DNA of 5,425 nt from Nocardia sp. NRRL S-836 (GTDB lineage Bacteria; Actinomycetota; Actinomycetes; Mycobacteriales; Pseudonocardiaceae), in NCBI RefSeq assembly GCF_001279525.1, contig NZ_LGDY01000170.1:1-5425 (forward strand), written 5' to 3'. Positions 1-5,425 of this stretch are shown one piece after another (position 1 is the first letter of the stretch; each line of letters starts with the position of its first letter). Under the pieces are notes generated by a model. That model ran no database searches. It was not told where the DNA came from and was given only the letters and a program-made list of their open reading frames with translations. Made by a program: the position numbers and the translations under genes.

Positions 1-174
1 ACCTCACCCGCCCGTTCACTTCGCCCACACCTCACCGACCTCCTCACTTCCCCTCCCACCTCGCCCGGCGATTCACCCCGGCCATCCACCCCAGTCACCG
101 ACTCCGAACACCCCTCATCTCGCCCTCCCCGTAGTTCGCCGCCCAACTACCCTTCCCCGACAGGAGCCCCGCCC
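1..174. other. C-rich intergenic spacer upstream of the dprA unit
   Basis: No credible gene is seen here. The plus strand is strikingly rich in C and poor in G over roughly the first 130 bases, with the hexamer CCTCAC recurring (near 2, 29 and 42). Long open frames on the minus strand across this stretch are low-complexity and continue antisense into dprA, so they are best read as shadows. In many actinobacteria a ComM/YifB-type ATPase gene ends directly before dprA, but no coding end for it can be recognised. No convincing promoter could be picked out, although one for the downstream genes must lie here or further left. Confidence 0.5.
162..166 (+). promoter_or_regulatory. Shine-Dalgarno AGGAG for the small ORF at 175
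   Basis: AGGAG lies 8 bases before the GTG at 175. This is the best ribosome binding site at the left end of the window and the main reason for believing that translation starts at 175. Neither candidate dprA start (288 or 336) has a comparable site. Confidence 0.55.
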
Positions 175-339
175 GTGACTTCGCTGCCCGTCCTGAATCT
201 CGCCGCCTCCCCAACCCCCGGCCTCCCCGCACTCCTGCTCCTGCCCTCGACAGTCCGCCGCACCCCAGGCATCAGCCCACCAACCCCGTGGCGCCCCCAC
301 GCCTGGCACCGGTGGCTCCCGTGGTGGTGGTTCCAGTGA
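175..339 (+). CDS. Trp-rich 54-residue small ORF, translationally coupled to dprA; possible leader peptide
   Basis: The product is not a recognised family. The ORF starts at GTG 175 behind a well-spaced AGGAG and stops at TGA 337-339, which overlaps the likely dprA start GTG 336-338 as GTGA, the classic arrangement for translational coupling. A hand count of G+C by codon position gives about 66% (first), 68% (second) and 85% (third), the direction expected of real coding in this genome. The product is Pro/Leu-rich in its middle and ends HAWHRWLPWWWFQ; six of its last 18 residues are Trp, including three consecutive TGG codons just before the stop. No signal peptide or domain is evident. It may be a regulatory leader whose translation delivers ribosomes to dprA, or a chance frame. 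The GTG repeats that encode the Trp run are also read in the dprA frame if dprA starts at 288. Confidence 0.4.
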   Translation: MTSLPVLNLAASPTPGLPALLLLPSTVRRTPGISPPTPWRPHAWHRWLPWWWFQ

Positions 340-1485
340 CCGGCACCGCACCCGACGACGTCCGCCTCGCCAGGGCGTACCTCTCCCGCGTCGCCGAACC
401 GCACGCCGGAGCGCTGGCCGCCCTCGTCTCCGAGGTCGGTTCGGTGGAGGCGGCGCAGCGCGTCCGCACCGGCGAAGTTTCGCCGTCGGTCGCCAGCCAG
501 ACCTCGGCGCGCAGGGCGGAGGAGCGTGCGCACGAAGACCTCGAACGCATCGCCGGCCGCGGTGGCCGATTGGTCGTTCCCGAGGACGGCGAGTGGCCGG
601 GATGGCCGTTCATCGCGTTGACGCTGGGACAGGCGCAGCGGCTGCGCTGCGGTGGCGAGCCGCTTGCGCTGTGGGTTCGCGGGCCGCACTGCCTGGGCGA
701 GGCCACGGAGAAGGCCGTGGCGGTCGTCGGGTCGCGCGCGTCGAGCGGGTACGGCGAGCACGTCGCCGCGGAGTTCGGCTACGGGCTGGCGCAGGCCGGG
801 GTGACCGTCGTTTCCGGTGCGGCGTACGGCATCGACGGTGCCGCGCACCGGGGTGCGCTGAGTGGCGGCGGGGTGACGGTCGCGGTGCTGGCGTGCGGCG
901 TCGACATCGCCTACCCGGCCGGACACCAGGGGTTGCTGGGCAAGATCGCGAAGGAAGGACTCGTGATCAGCGAGTACCCGCCGGGCGTGACGCCGGCGCG
1001 GCACCGGTTCCTGACCCGCAACCGCCTCATCGCGGCGTTGGGAGCGGGGACCGTCGTGGTCGAGGCGGGGCGGCGGAGCGGGGCGAAGAACACCGCGGCG
1101 ATCCACGCTGGCGCTGGGGCGGGTGCTGATGGCGGTGCCGGGGCCGGTGACGTCGGTGAGCTCGGCCGGGTGTCACGAGCTGCTCAGGGACCGGCAGGCC
1201 GAACCGGTCAGCTCGGTGGCGGAGGTCGTCGAGTCGGTGGGGCGGTTCGGCGACGACCTCGCCACCGAACCGGCGCAGAAGCAGAGCGAGCTCGGGGCGC
1301 CGCAGGGGGAGGCGATGCGGGTGTACGAGGCGCTGGGGAACCGGAGCGCGGTCAGCGCCGAGGTCGCGTCGGTCGAGTCAGGGGTGGCGTTGGAACGGGT
1401 GCGGGCGTTGCTGCCCGAGTTCGAGCTGGCCGGGCTGGCAACACAGGTGGACGGCGGCTGGCAACGGGTGGAGGTGCCGCGATGA
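336..1485 (+). pseudogene. DNA processing protein DprA (DNA uptake/RecA loader), frameshifted
   Basis: DprA (Smf) binds incoming single-stranded DNA in the cytoplasm and loads RecA during transformation; in non-competent bacteria it is a conserved recombination accessory. Counting from GTG 336, an N-terminal helical region (VRLARAYLSRVAEP) leads into a Rossmann-like DprA domain with GSR (132-134), SGAAYGIDGAAH (160-171), CGVDIAYP (about 187-194), FLTRNRLIA (225-233) and SGAKNTA (248-254). After about base 1109 the family sequence continues one frame over with LGRVLMAVPGPVTS and a C-terminal winged-helix segment ending at TGA 1483-1485. Removing one base, most simply a G at 1110 or 1111, restores the usual spacing between NTAA and LGR. 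Without correction, the first frame runs to 1493 with a Gly/Arg-rich nonsense tail. GTG 336 is preferred because family-like sequence begins there and it overlaps the preceding stop; GTG 288 would add 16 low-complexity residues. Identity is certain; whether the break is genuine is not. Confidence 0.9.
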
Positions 1486-1534
1486 CCGCCTGACCACGAT
1501 GATCAGCCGACCACGAGGACCTGCGCGGCAAATG

Positions 1535-1549
1535 AGTCCACTGTGGACT
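1535..1549. repeat. 15-bp perfect palindrome AGTCCAC-T-GTGGACT
   Basis: Seven-base arms, perfectly inverted, flank a single central T about 50 bases after the dprA stop. As RNA, only six pairs could form, around a three-base loop, with no T-run after it, so an intrinsic terminator is a weak reading. The odd-centred dyad looks more like the site of a dimeric DNA-binding protein. No known regulator consensus was recognised in it. Confidence 0.4.
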
Positions 1550-1578
1550 TGACGGCGGAGTGAAGCGTGTGAACCACG

Positions 1579-1730
1579 TCGCTGCCCGGCGCCGCGCGGA
1601 AGTGAGCGAGCAAAGCGCTGATCGGCGCCGCGTGGAGTGGGTGGGCCAGGCGCTGATCGGCGCCGTAAGGTCCGGGCGGGTCAGAAGCTGATTGCCGTCG
1701 CGCGGAGCGGGCGGGCCGGGCGCTGGTCGG
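1579..1730 (+). repeat. Degenerate 35-bp tandem repeat, about four and a third units
   Basis: Units begin at 1615, 1650, 1685 and 1720, exactly 35 bases apart, each opening with GCGCTGATCGG or a close variant; an earlier copy at 1579-1614 fits with one inserted base. Hand alignment gives 27/35 identities between the units at 1615 and 1650, and 26/35 between those at 1615 and 1685. The last unit matches only over its first 11 bases. The conserved parts are a GCGCTGATCGGCGCCG block and a GGAG-GGG-GGGCC block. The period is not a multiple of three, which argues against coding. There are no unique spacers, so this is not a CRISPR array. Confidence 0.6.
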
Positions 1731-1850
1731 ATGATTCCACGTGGAAGAGCGCAGTTCGGCGAGGCGCGGGATGGTGCTGCGGTCGTTCGGGCGGTGGTAA
1801 CGCCGGCCCGCACTACTCCGAAAGGTGATCTGTGCCTGTTGTCGCGCCCT

Positions 1851-1879
1851 TTGTCGTCACAGGGAGTTGAAACGATACT
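1851..1879 (+). promoter_or_regulatory. Candidate housekeeping-type promoter for xerC-whiG
   Basis: TTGTCG at 1851-1856 and GATACT at 1874-1879 are separated by 17 bases, the optimal spacing for a vegetative sigma factor; each hexamer matches four of six consensus positions (TTGACA, TATAAT). The predicted start point is near 1886, giving xerC a leader of about 80 bases. The AT-richer sequence around 1867-1910 contrasts with its surroundings. This is the only reasonable promoter seen for the xerC-sigma pair, but it is a hand-made prediction. Confidence 0.4.
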
Positions 1880-1892
1880 GTCTCAATGATCA

Positions 1893-1906
1893 TGGGAGCG
1901 CTCTCA
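1893..1906. promoter_or_regulatory. LacI/CebR-type operator TGGGAGCGCTCTCA
   Basis: This 14-base dyad differs at one position from TGGGAGCGCTCCCA, the palindromic operator known for the cellobiose/cellotriose-responsive LacI-family repressor CebR of Streptomyces. It falls about 7 to 20 bases after the start point predicted from the 1851-1879 promoter, a position where a bound repressor would block initiation or early elongation. The nearest downstream genes are xerC and the WhiG-type sigma factor. A related LacI-family protein with another sugar ligand could equally be the binder. No regulator gene lies in the window. Confidence 0.5.
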
Positions 1907-1967
1907 AATCCCGCGCGGGCGTGGCGATACTTGACCAAACGCCCCGACTGGCGCAGCGTCTTGGCCT

Positions 1968-2945
1968 ATGTCCCCGCCGCCGCATGGTCGGACACGCCGT
2001 GTCGATCTCGTTCGCCTGCGCGAAAAACTGCCGACGAACGTCGCGGAGGTGTTGCGGCAGTACGAACGGCATCTGACGTTGGAACGTGATCTCTCGCCGC
2101 ACACCGTGCGCGCCTACGTCGGAGATGCTGTGGCGCTGCTCGGGCACGTCGCGGGGAACGTTCCGGAGGACGCCGACCTGGGACGCGTGGATCTGGCCGG
2201 CCTGCGCTCGTGGCTCGCCGCGCAGCACACGGCGGGAGCCAGCCGCACCACTCTCGCGCGACGTGCGGCCGCGGCGCGGACCTTCACCGCGTGGGCGCAC
2301 CGGGCCGGTCATCTGGCCGTGGATCCCGGCCCGCGGCTCACCGCTCCGCGGCCGCACCGCACGTTGCCGGCGGTGTTGCGGGCGGACCAGGCGAAGGACG
2401 CGATGGACGCCGTATCCTCTGGCGCTTCCGAAGGTGATCCGGTTGCGCTGCGTGATCAGGCCGTGGTGGAGTTGCTGTACGCCACAGGTATCCGCGTGGC
2501 CGAGCTGTGTGGTCTGGATCTCGACGACGTGGACTACTCCCTAAGGGTGATTCGAGTTCTCGGCAAAGGTGGACGCGAGCGCACGACGCCGTTCGGCGTT
2601 CCAGCCGAACGAGCGCTGCGGCGATGGCTCGACCAGGGCCGGAACGCCCTGGTAGCACCCGATTCACCGTCGGCGCTGTTCCTCGGCGCGCGCGGTGGCA
2701 GGTTGAACCAGCGGGCTGTTCGCCAGCTGGTGCACGAGGTCGTCGCCGTGGTGCCGGGTGCGCCGGACATCGGGCCGCACGGGTTGCGCCACTCCGCTGC
2801 GACCCATTTGCTGGAAGGAGGAGCGGACCTGCGCACCGTCCAAGAACTGCTTGGTCACGCTACGCTCGCAACGACTCAGCTTTACACACACGTCACTGTC
2901 GAACGGCTGAAGGCGATCCATGACCGAACCCACCCCCGTTCCTGA
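1968..2945 (+). CDS. xerC: Site-specific tyrosine recombinase XerC
   Basis: XerC acts with XerD at the dif site near the replication terminus to resolve chromosome dimers before division. This 325-residue protein has the N-terminal SAM-like core-binding domain at about 25-115 ([20 protein letters not shown]) and the catalytic domain at about 135-318. The expected active-site set is present: R176 (TGIRVAEL), K200 (LGKGGRER), H271 and R274 ([10 protein letters not shown]), H297 (LLGHATL) and nucleophile Y306 (TQLYTHV), so it should be active. ATG 1968 is the only ATG between the in-frame stop at 1932 and the conserved core; it has no clear Shine-Dalgarno, which leaves the start less certain than the identity. 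The length is slightly above the usual 300 or so because of about 20 extra N-terminal residues. Its 3' end overlaps the sigma factor gene by 26 bases, implying co-transcription, possibly from the promoter at 1851-1879. Confidence 0.93.
   Translation: MSPPPHGRTRRVDLVRLREKLPTNVAEVLRQYERHLTLERDLSPHTVRAYVGDAVALLGHVAGNVPEDADLGRVDLAGLRSWLAAQHTAGASRTTLARRAAAARTFTAWAHRAGHLAVDPGPRLTAPRPHRTLPAVLRADQAKDAMDAVSSGASEGDPVALRDQAVVELLYATGIRVAELCGLDLDDVDYSLRVIRVLGKGGRERTTPFGVPAERALRRWLDQGRNALVAPDSPSALFLGARGGRLNQRAVRQLVHEVVAVVPGAPDIGPHGLRHSAATHLLEGGADLRTVQELLGHATLATTQLYTHVTVERLKAIHDRTHPRS
2909..2913 (+). promoter_or_regulatory. Ribosome binding site GAAGG for the sigma factor, inside xerC
   Basis: GAAGG ends six bases before ATG 2920 and lies within the last codons of xerC. 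It supports the 2920 start and hence the 26-base gene overlap. Of the later in-frame GTG codons, the one at 2977 has its purine run (2953-2960) too far upstream, and the one at 3136 has no site. Confidence 0.5.
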
Positions 2946-3927
2946 CGCCGCAGGGGGAGGATCGCGTACGGCGACCGTGCCCCCTGAACACATCGTGCCC
3001 GCAGCCGCCGCGCAGCAGGCGAGCAACGGTCACCGTCAGAACGGCGCGCCGCGCATCGAAGCGAGCACCGGGACGACCGCGGATCCCGGTGCGGACACGC
3101 ATGTCAACGGCACGCCCGCAGCCGTTCCGCCAGTCGTGACGCGCGCGGACGCCCGGTCCGGTGACGACGTCGAGGCAGGCATCGTCGCCCTGTGGCGCAG
3201 CTACGGCGAGTCCCACGACCAGAGCCAGCGCGACCGCCTGGTCCTGCACTACGCGCCGCTGGTCAAGTACGTCGCCGGCCGCGTCGGCACCGGCCTGCCC
3301 GCTCACGTGGACGTGGCCGACCTGATCCAGTCCGGCATCTTCGGCCTGGTCGACGCGATCGAGAAGTTCGAGCCCGAGCGCGGCCTCAAGTTCGAGACCT
3401 ACGCCATGCAGCGCATCCGCGGTGCGATCCTCGACGACCTGCGCTCGCAGGACTGGGTGCCGCGCTCGGTCCGCAGCCGCGCCCGCGACGTCGAACGCGC
3501 CCTCGAACGCCTCGGCGCCAAGCTCCAGCGCACTCCCACCGACCGCGAGCTCGCCGCAGAGCTCAAGATCGGCCTGGCCGAGCTCCGCGAGCTCTACGGC
3601 CAGCTCCAGCTCACCAGCGTCGTCGCCCTCGACGAACTGATCGCCCCGAACAAGGGCGGCTCCTCCCTCGCCGAGTCGCTGCCCGACGACGCCGCGGAAG
3701 ACCCGGTGGCCAGCCTCGTCGACCAGGACAGCCGCCGCCAGCTCGCCGACGCCATCGCCCAGCTCGCCGAACGCGACCGCGTGGTCGTCACCCTGTACTA
3801 CTTCGAGAACCTGACCCTCGCCGAGATCGGCAAGGTCCTCGGCGTCACCGAGTCCCGCGTCTGCCAGCTGCACACCCGCGCCGTCCTGCGCCTGCGCACC
3901 AAGCTCAACGAGCAGTCCGAGGCCTAG
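2920..3927 (+). CDS. whiG: WhiG/FliA-family RNA polymerase sigma factor
   Basis: This protein should direct RNA polymerase to FliA/WhiG-type promoters; in Streptomyces WhiG starts sporulation of aerial hyphae and is held by the anti-sigma RsiG, which uses c-di-GMP. The 335 residues show region 2 at about 105-180 ([61 protein letters not shown]), region 3 at about 185-240 ([12 protein letters not shown]) and region 4 at about 272-330 ([23 protein letters not shown] split by the HTH, then [17 protein letters not shown]). There is no region 1.1, as usual for the group. The match to Streptomyces WhiG begins at about residue 90; the first 85 or so residues are a Pro/Ala/Gly/Thr-rich, probably disordered extension, which makes it longer than the roughly 280-residue Streptomyces protein. 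The location after xerC and near an M23 peptidase agrees with the whiG locus. FliA in a flagellate actinomycete is the alternative role. Confidence 0.93.
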   Translation: MTEPTPVPDAAGGGSRTATVPPEHIVPAAAAQQASNGHRQNGAPRIEASTGTTADPGADTHVNGTPAAVPPVVTRADARSGDDVEAGIVALWRSYGESHDQSQRDRLVLHYAPLVKYVAGRVGTGLPAHVDVADLIQSGIFGLVDAIEKFEPERGLKFETYAMQRIRGAILDDLRSQDWVPRSVRSRARDVERALERLGAKLQRTPTDRELAAELKIGLAELRELYGQLQLTSVVALDELIAPNKGGSSLAESLPDDAAEDPVASLVDQDSRRQLADAIAQLAERDRVVVTLYYFENLTLAEIGKVLGVTESRVCQLHTRAVLRLRTKLNEQSEA

Positions 3928-3950
3928 TCCCGCCTCCTCTCCCGCCGCAA

Positions 3951-3966
3951 CCCGGTCCGCACCGGG
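3951..3966 (+). terminator. Possible hairpin terminator after whiG
   Basis: CCCGGT and ACCGGG pair perfectly around the four-base loop CCGC, beginning 24 bases after the sigma factor stop. No T-run follows; actinobacterial terminators often lack one, but a six-pair stem is modest and similar hairpins arise readily in GC-rich DNA. Confidence 0.3.
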
Positions 3967-4133
3967 CTGCCGCTGCCACGCACCCGTGACACCGCCACGC
4001 GACCACGGGTCAACCGCGCCGCCGGCAACGGCCTGAGCAGCGGTTCGCAGGCGGCTGCGCAGGTCGCTCGCGGGTCACCCGCATCGCCCGATCGAGTCGA
4101 GCCGTCATTGCCCGATCGGGGACGTGTCACCTC

Positions 4134-4230
4134 CCCGGTTGACTGACGTCTCTCTGGTTGCCTGACGCCTACCCGGCTGCTTGACGCCGCCCGGTTGCCT
4201 GGCGCCCGCCTGACGCCTGCCCGGCTACCA
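4134..4230 (+). repeat. Degenerate 19-bp-period repeat array, five copies
   Basis: The motif CCGGTTG or a one- or two-base variant recurs at 4135, 4154, 4173, 4191 and 4221, so the first steps are 19, 19 and 18 bases, then 30. The consensus is close to CCCGGTTGCCTGACGCCTG; TGACG is kept in most copies. The period does not fit codons and no dyad is obvious within the unit. Its function is unknown. Confidence 0.5.
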
Positions 4231-4340
4231 GGTGTGCTGCCGACTGTTCTGGGCCCCGTCGGAGCTGACCGGGTCGACGGCTGATCAAGGGTTGGCGGGC
4301 TCGACCGGGCTCGACGGGGACACGGCTGAGGAGGGCGTGC

Positions 4341-4440
4341 AGGGCGTAGCTGGAGCACAACCGGGACTGGGGCAGCCGAAGTGCGAGGCATGTGGTTGGC
4401 GAGAGCGGTAGGGCGTGCAGCTGGAGCGCGACCGAGGACT
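4341..4440 (+). repeat. Pair of imperfect direct repeats of about 30 bp
   Basis: Bases 4341-4368 (AGGGCGTAGCTGGAGC...) recur in altered form at 4410-4440 (AGGGCGTGCAGCTGGAGC...), both ending GGACT or GGGACT after an ACCG core. A weaker echo (GCAGGTGGAGCGTGACGGG) lies near 4535, and GCGCAAC occurs twice between about 4470 and 4500. They look like decayed duplications. Confidence 0.4.
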
Positions 4441-4691
4441 ACGTGCCGGAAGCGCAGCGATGCGGTTGGGGCGCAACAGGCGTGCTTGGGGGCGCAACCG
4501 GGGTGGTTGAGGTCGCAGCTGAGGTGATTGGGCCGCAGGTGGAGCGTGACGGGCGCGGTCGAGCCTGGGTTGGTGCGGCCGTGCCTGGCTGGTGCGGCTG
4601 CGGATCGGTCGGGTGCGGCCAGCTCCGTCTGGCTAGATCGGGCTGGTGGGCTTGGGGCGCGGGCCTGGGACTGGCTGGCGTTGGCGGGCTT

Positions 4692-4732
4692 GCGCTGCCG
4701 GGCTGGCGCTGCCGGCTGGCGCTGGCGGGCGG
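4692..4732 (+). repeat. Short tandem repeat, 13-14 bp unit, three copies
   Basis: GCGCTGCCGGGCTG (4692-4705), GCGCTGCCGGCTG (4706-4718) and GCGCTGGCGGGCGG (4719-4732) follow one another directly. The unit length alternates between 14 and 13, so no reading frame is preserved. This looks like a small GC-rich minisatellite produced by slippage. Confidence 0.55.
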
Positions 4733-4846
4733 GCGCGCTCGGGCTGCTGGAACCAGTGGACGCAGCGGGCGGTTCTAGCGGAGATGCGGGTCGGTTCGGG
4801 GTGGCGGAGACGTGAGCAAGGCTCGTCAACATGGACGTGGAGCACC

Positions 4847-4866
4847 TCCCTGAGGGCCATCAGGGG
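4847..4866. terminator. Weak hairpin, possible terminator of the minus-strand M23 gene
   Basis: CCCTGA (4848-4853) pairs with TCAGGG (4860-4865) around a six-base loop, extended by one T-G pair. It is about 220 bases beyond the minus-strand peptidase stop and has no T-run on either strand, so a terminator role is only a guess. Confidence 0.2.
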
Positions 4867-5082
4867 CAATTCACTCGATCGGGTGGCCGATGGTTGCGCT
4901 GTGGAATCGGGTCGTCGTGACTGCCGCGCGGCTGGGCGGAAGTGGCGATGCGCGTCGAGGTGCGACCTGCCCGCGCAGTTGTTCGAAGGGCGTCGGATCG
5001 AACGGCGTCGGGTGAGCGGCGATCAGCCCGTGTGCGCAGGCGAGTGCCGACGGCAGGCGGAGCAGAGGTGGCCGGGTGGTGG

Positions 5083-5425
5083 CTAGGGGGAGCGCGCTGC
5101 GGATGGGGCGGGCGTGGGGAGGAGGCGGACGCGACCGGTGGAGAGCAGGCGGAGGGGGTTGACGTAGTCGTGGGCGCGGCGGGCGCCCCAGTGCAGGCAC
5201 GGGGTGGGGCAGTGGCCGGGTTGGAGGTGGCCGATCACGTCGCCGCGGCGGACCAGGTGGCCGGGTGGCACTGCGGGGGTGATCGGTTCGTAGGTGGTGC
5301 GGAGGGTGCCGTGGTGCTGGAGGGAGACCAGGGTTCTGGCGGCTACCGCGCCTGCGTGGACGACTGTGCCGTCGGCTGTGGCCAGGACCGGGGTGCCCGT
5401 GGGGGCAGCGAGGTCGACGCCGCGG
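5083..5425 (-). CDS. M23/LytM-family peptidoglycan endopeptidase, C-terminal part
   Basis: The gene enters from the right edge; only the last 113 or so codons are present, ending at the minus-strand TAG (5085-5083). The visible protein starts RGVDLAAPTGTPVLATADG, the standard first zinc-ligand region of M23 (HxGxD, with the His just outside the window and Asp as residue 4), followed by TYEPITPAV, GDVIGHL and CLHWGARR near the end. M23 enzymes are secreted or envelope-bound and cut peptide cross-links of peptidoglycan; degenerate members act as activators instead. The usual HxH pair reads CLH here, so the first His is replaced by Cys while the zinc-binding His remains. I recall the same CLHWG sequence in related actinobacterial proteins at this locus, so it may be a family trait. 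In many actinobacteria the gene is divergent from rpsB, expected just beyond the right edge. Any signal peptide is out of view. Confidence 0.88.
   Translation of the reverse strand, partial: RGVDLAAPTGTPVLATADGTVVHAGAVAARTLVSLQHHGTLRTTYEPITPAVPPGHLVRRGDVIGHLQPGHCPTPCLHWGARRAHDYVNPLRLLSTGRVRLLPTPAPSAARSP

Larger units (their letters stand above)
1486..1967. other. dprA-xerC intergenic region with repeats and regulatory signals
   Basis: No protein-coding gene is convincing in this spacer of about 480 bases. It holds a 15-bp palindrome, a run of 35-bp degenerate tandem repeats, a candidate promoter and a LacI-type operator, each listed separately. Small frames at 1637-1828 and 1692-1889 are Gly/Arg-rich by-products of the repeats. 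A 67-codon frame starting at ATG 1886 overlaps the xerC start region and is discussed under findings. Confidence 0.6.
3928..5082. other. Gene-free, repeat-rich spacer between whiG and the M23 peptidase gene
   Basis: About 1.15 kb without a credible gene. Open frames exist on both strands because stop codons are scarce at this GC content, but their products are low-complexity and carry no family motif. The interval instead contains short degenerate repeats: two GCCCGATCG copies (4086-4094, 4110-4118; the second inside the palindrome CCCGATCGGG, 4111-4120), a 19-bp-period array, a back-to-back 10-bp duplication (GGGCTCGACC/GGGCTCGACG, 4297-4316), a related pair near 4341 and 4410, and a 14-bp tandem triplet near 4692. 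The two flanking genes converge on it, so it need hold only terminators. Confidence 0.6.

Noticed and set aside
147..1106. 319-codon minus-strand frame antisense to dprA
   Set aside because: The plus strand clearly encodes conserved DprA motifs over the same bases; the antisense product is Arg-rich and featureless.
1123..1485. Independent 120-codon gene starting at GTG 1123
   Set aside because: Its product is the continuation of DprA (LMAVPGPVTS and the winged helix), so it is the second half of the frameshifted gene and not a separate one.
1579..1730. CRISPR-like array
   Set aside because: The 35-bp units abut each other without unique spacers, are degenerate, and no cas gene is present.
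3192..3989. 265-codon plus-strand frame overlapping the sigma factor gene
   Set aside because: Arg/Pro-rich shadow of whiG in another frame; the sigma-factor frame holds all the conserved motifs.
4392..4778. 128-codon plus-strand frame
   Set aside because: Gly/Trp/Ala-rich product generated by G-rich tandem repeats; no Shine-Dalgarno of note and no domain.
3924..4832. 302-codon open frame on the minus strand across the whiG-M23 gap
   Set aside because: Composition is Ala/Pro/Arg/Ser-rich with internal repeats that mirror the DNA repeats, there is no recognisable motif, and it overlaps the end of whiG antisense. Long stop-free frames are common at this GC content.
4981..5003. LexA/SOS-box-like GTTCGA and TCGAAC
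   Set aside because: The actinobacterial SOS box is TCGAAC-N4-GTTCGA; here the half-sites are in the reverse order and 11 bases apart, so this is only a small inverted repeat.

Overview
The window is very GC-rich with strong G/C third-position bias in its genes. It carries a gene order typical of high-GC actinomycetes: dprA, xerC, a WhiG-type sporulation sigma factor, then an opposing M23/LytM peptidase. In many actinobacteria this block lies just upstream of rpsB-tsf, which would be expected beyond the right edge. The WhiG homologue indicates a sporulating or mycelial actinomycete. The protein style suggests Pseudonocardiaceae (Saccharopolyspora-like), but the genus cannot be fixed from this sequence alone.

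Left to right: bases 1-174 are a C-rich spacer. A 54-codon Trp-rich small ORF (175-339) has a good Shine-Dalgarno and overlaps the likely dprA start by GTGA. dprA (336-1485) is broken by one extra base near 1110; both halves keep intact family motifs, so this is either a recent mutation or a sequencing error. A non-coding stretch (1486-1967) follows, with a 15-bp palindrome, a 35-bp-period degenerate tandem repeat, a candidate promoter and, just past its predicted start point, a 13/14 match to the TGGGAGCGCTCCCA operator of the CebR branch of LacI regulators. xerC (1968-2945) overlaps the sigma factor gene (2920-3927) by 26 bases, so the two are probably one transcript. About 1.15 kb (3928-5082) has no credible gene and is rich in short degenerate repeats. 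The window ends inside the C-terminal part of an M23 peptidase gene on the minus strand.

Functionally, DprA loads RecA on incoming single-stranded DNA, XerC resolves chromosome dimers at dif, and WhiG switches on early sporulation genes. The most interesting point is the sugar-responsive-type operator in front of xerC-whiG, which would, if real, tie chromosome resolution and a developmental sigma factor to carbon supply. The second is the Trp-rich mini-ORF coupled to dprA. No mobile element, CRISPR array or RNA gene was recognised.
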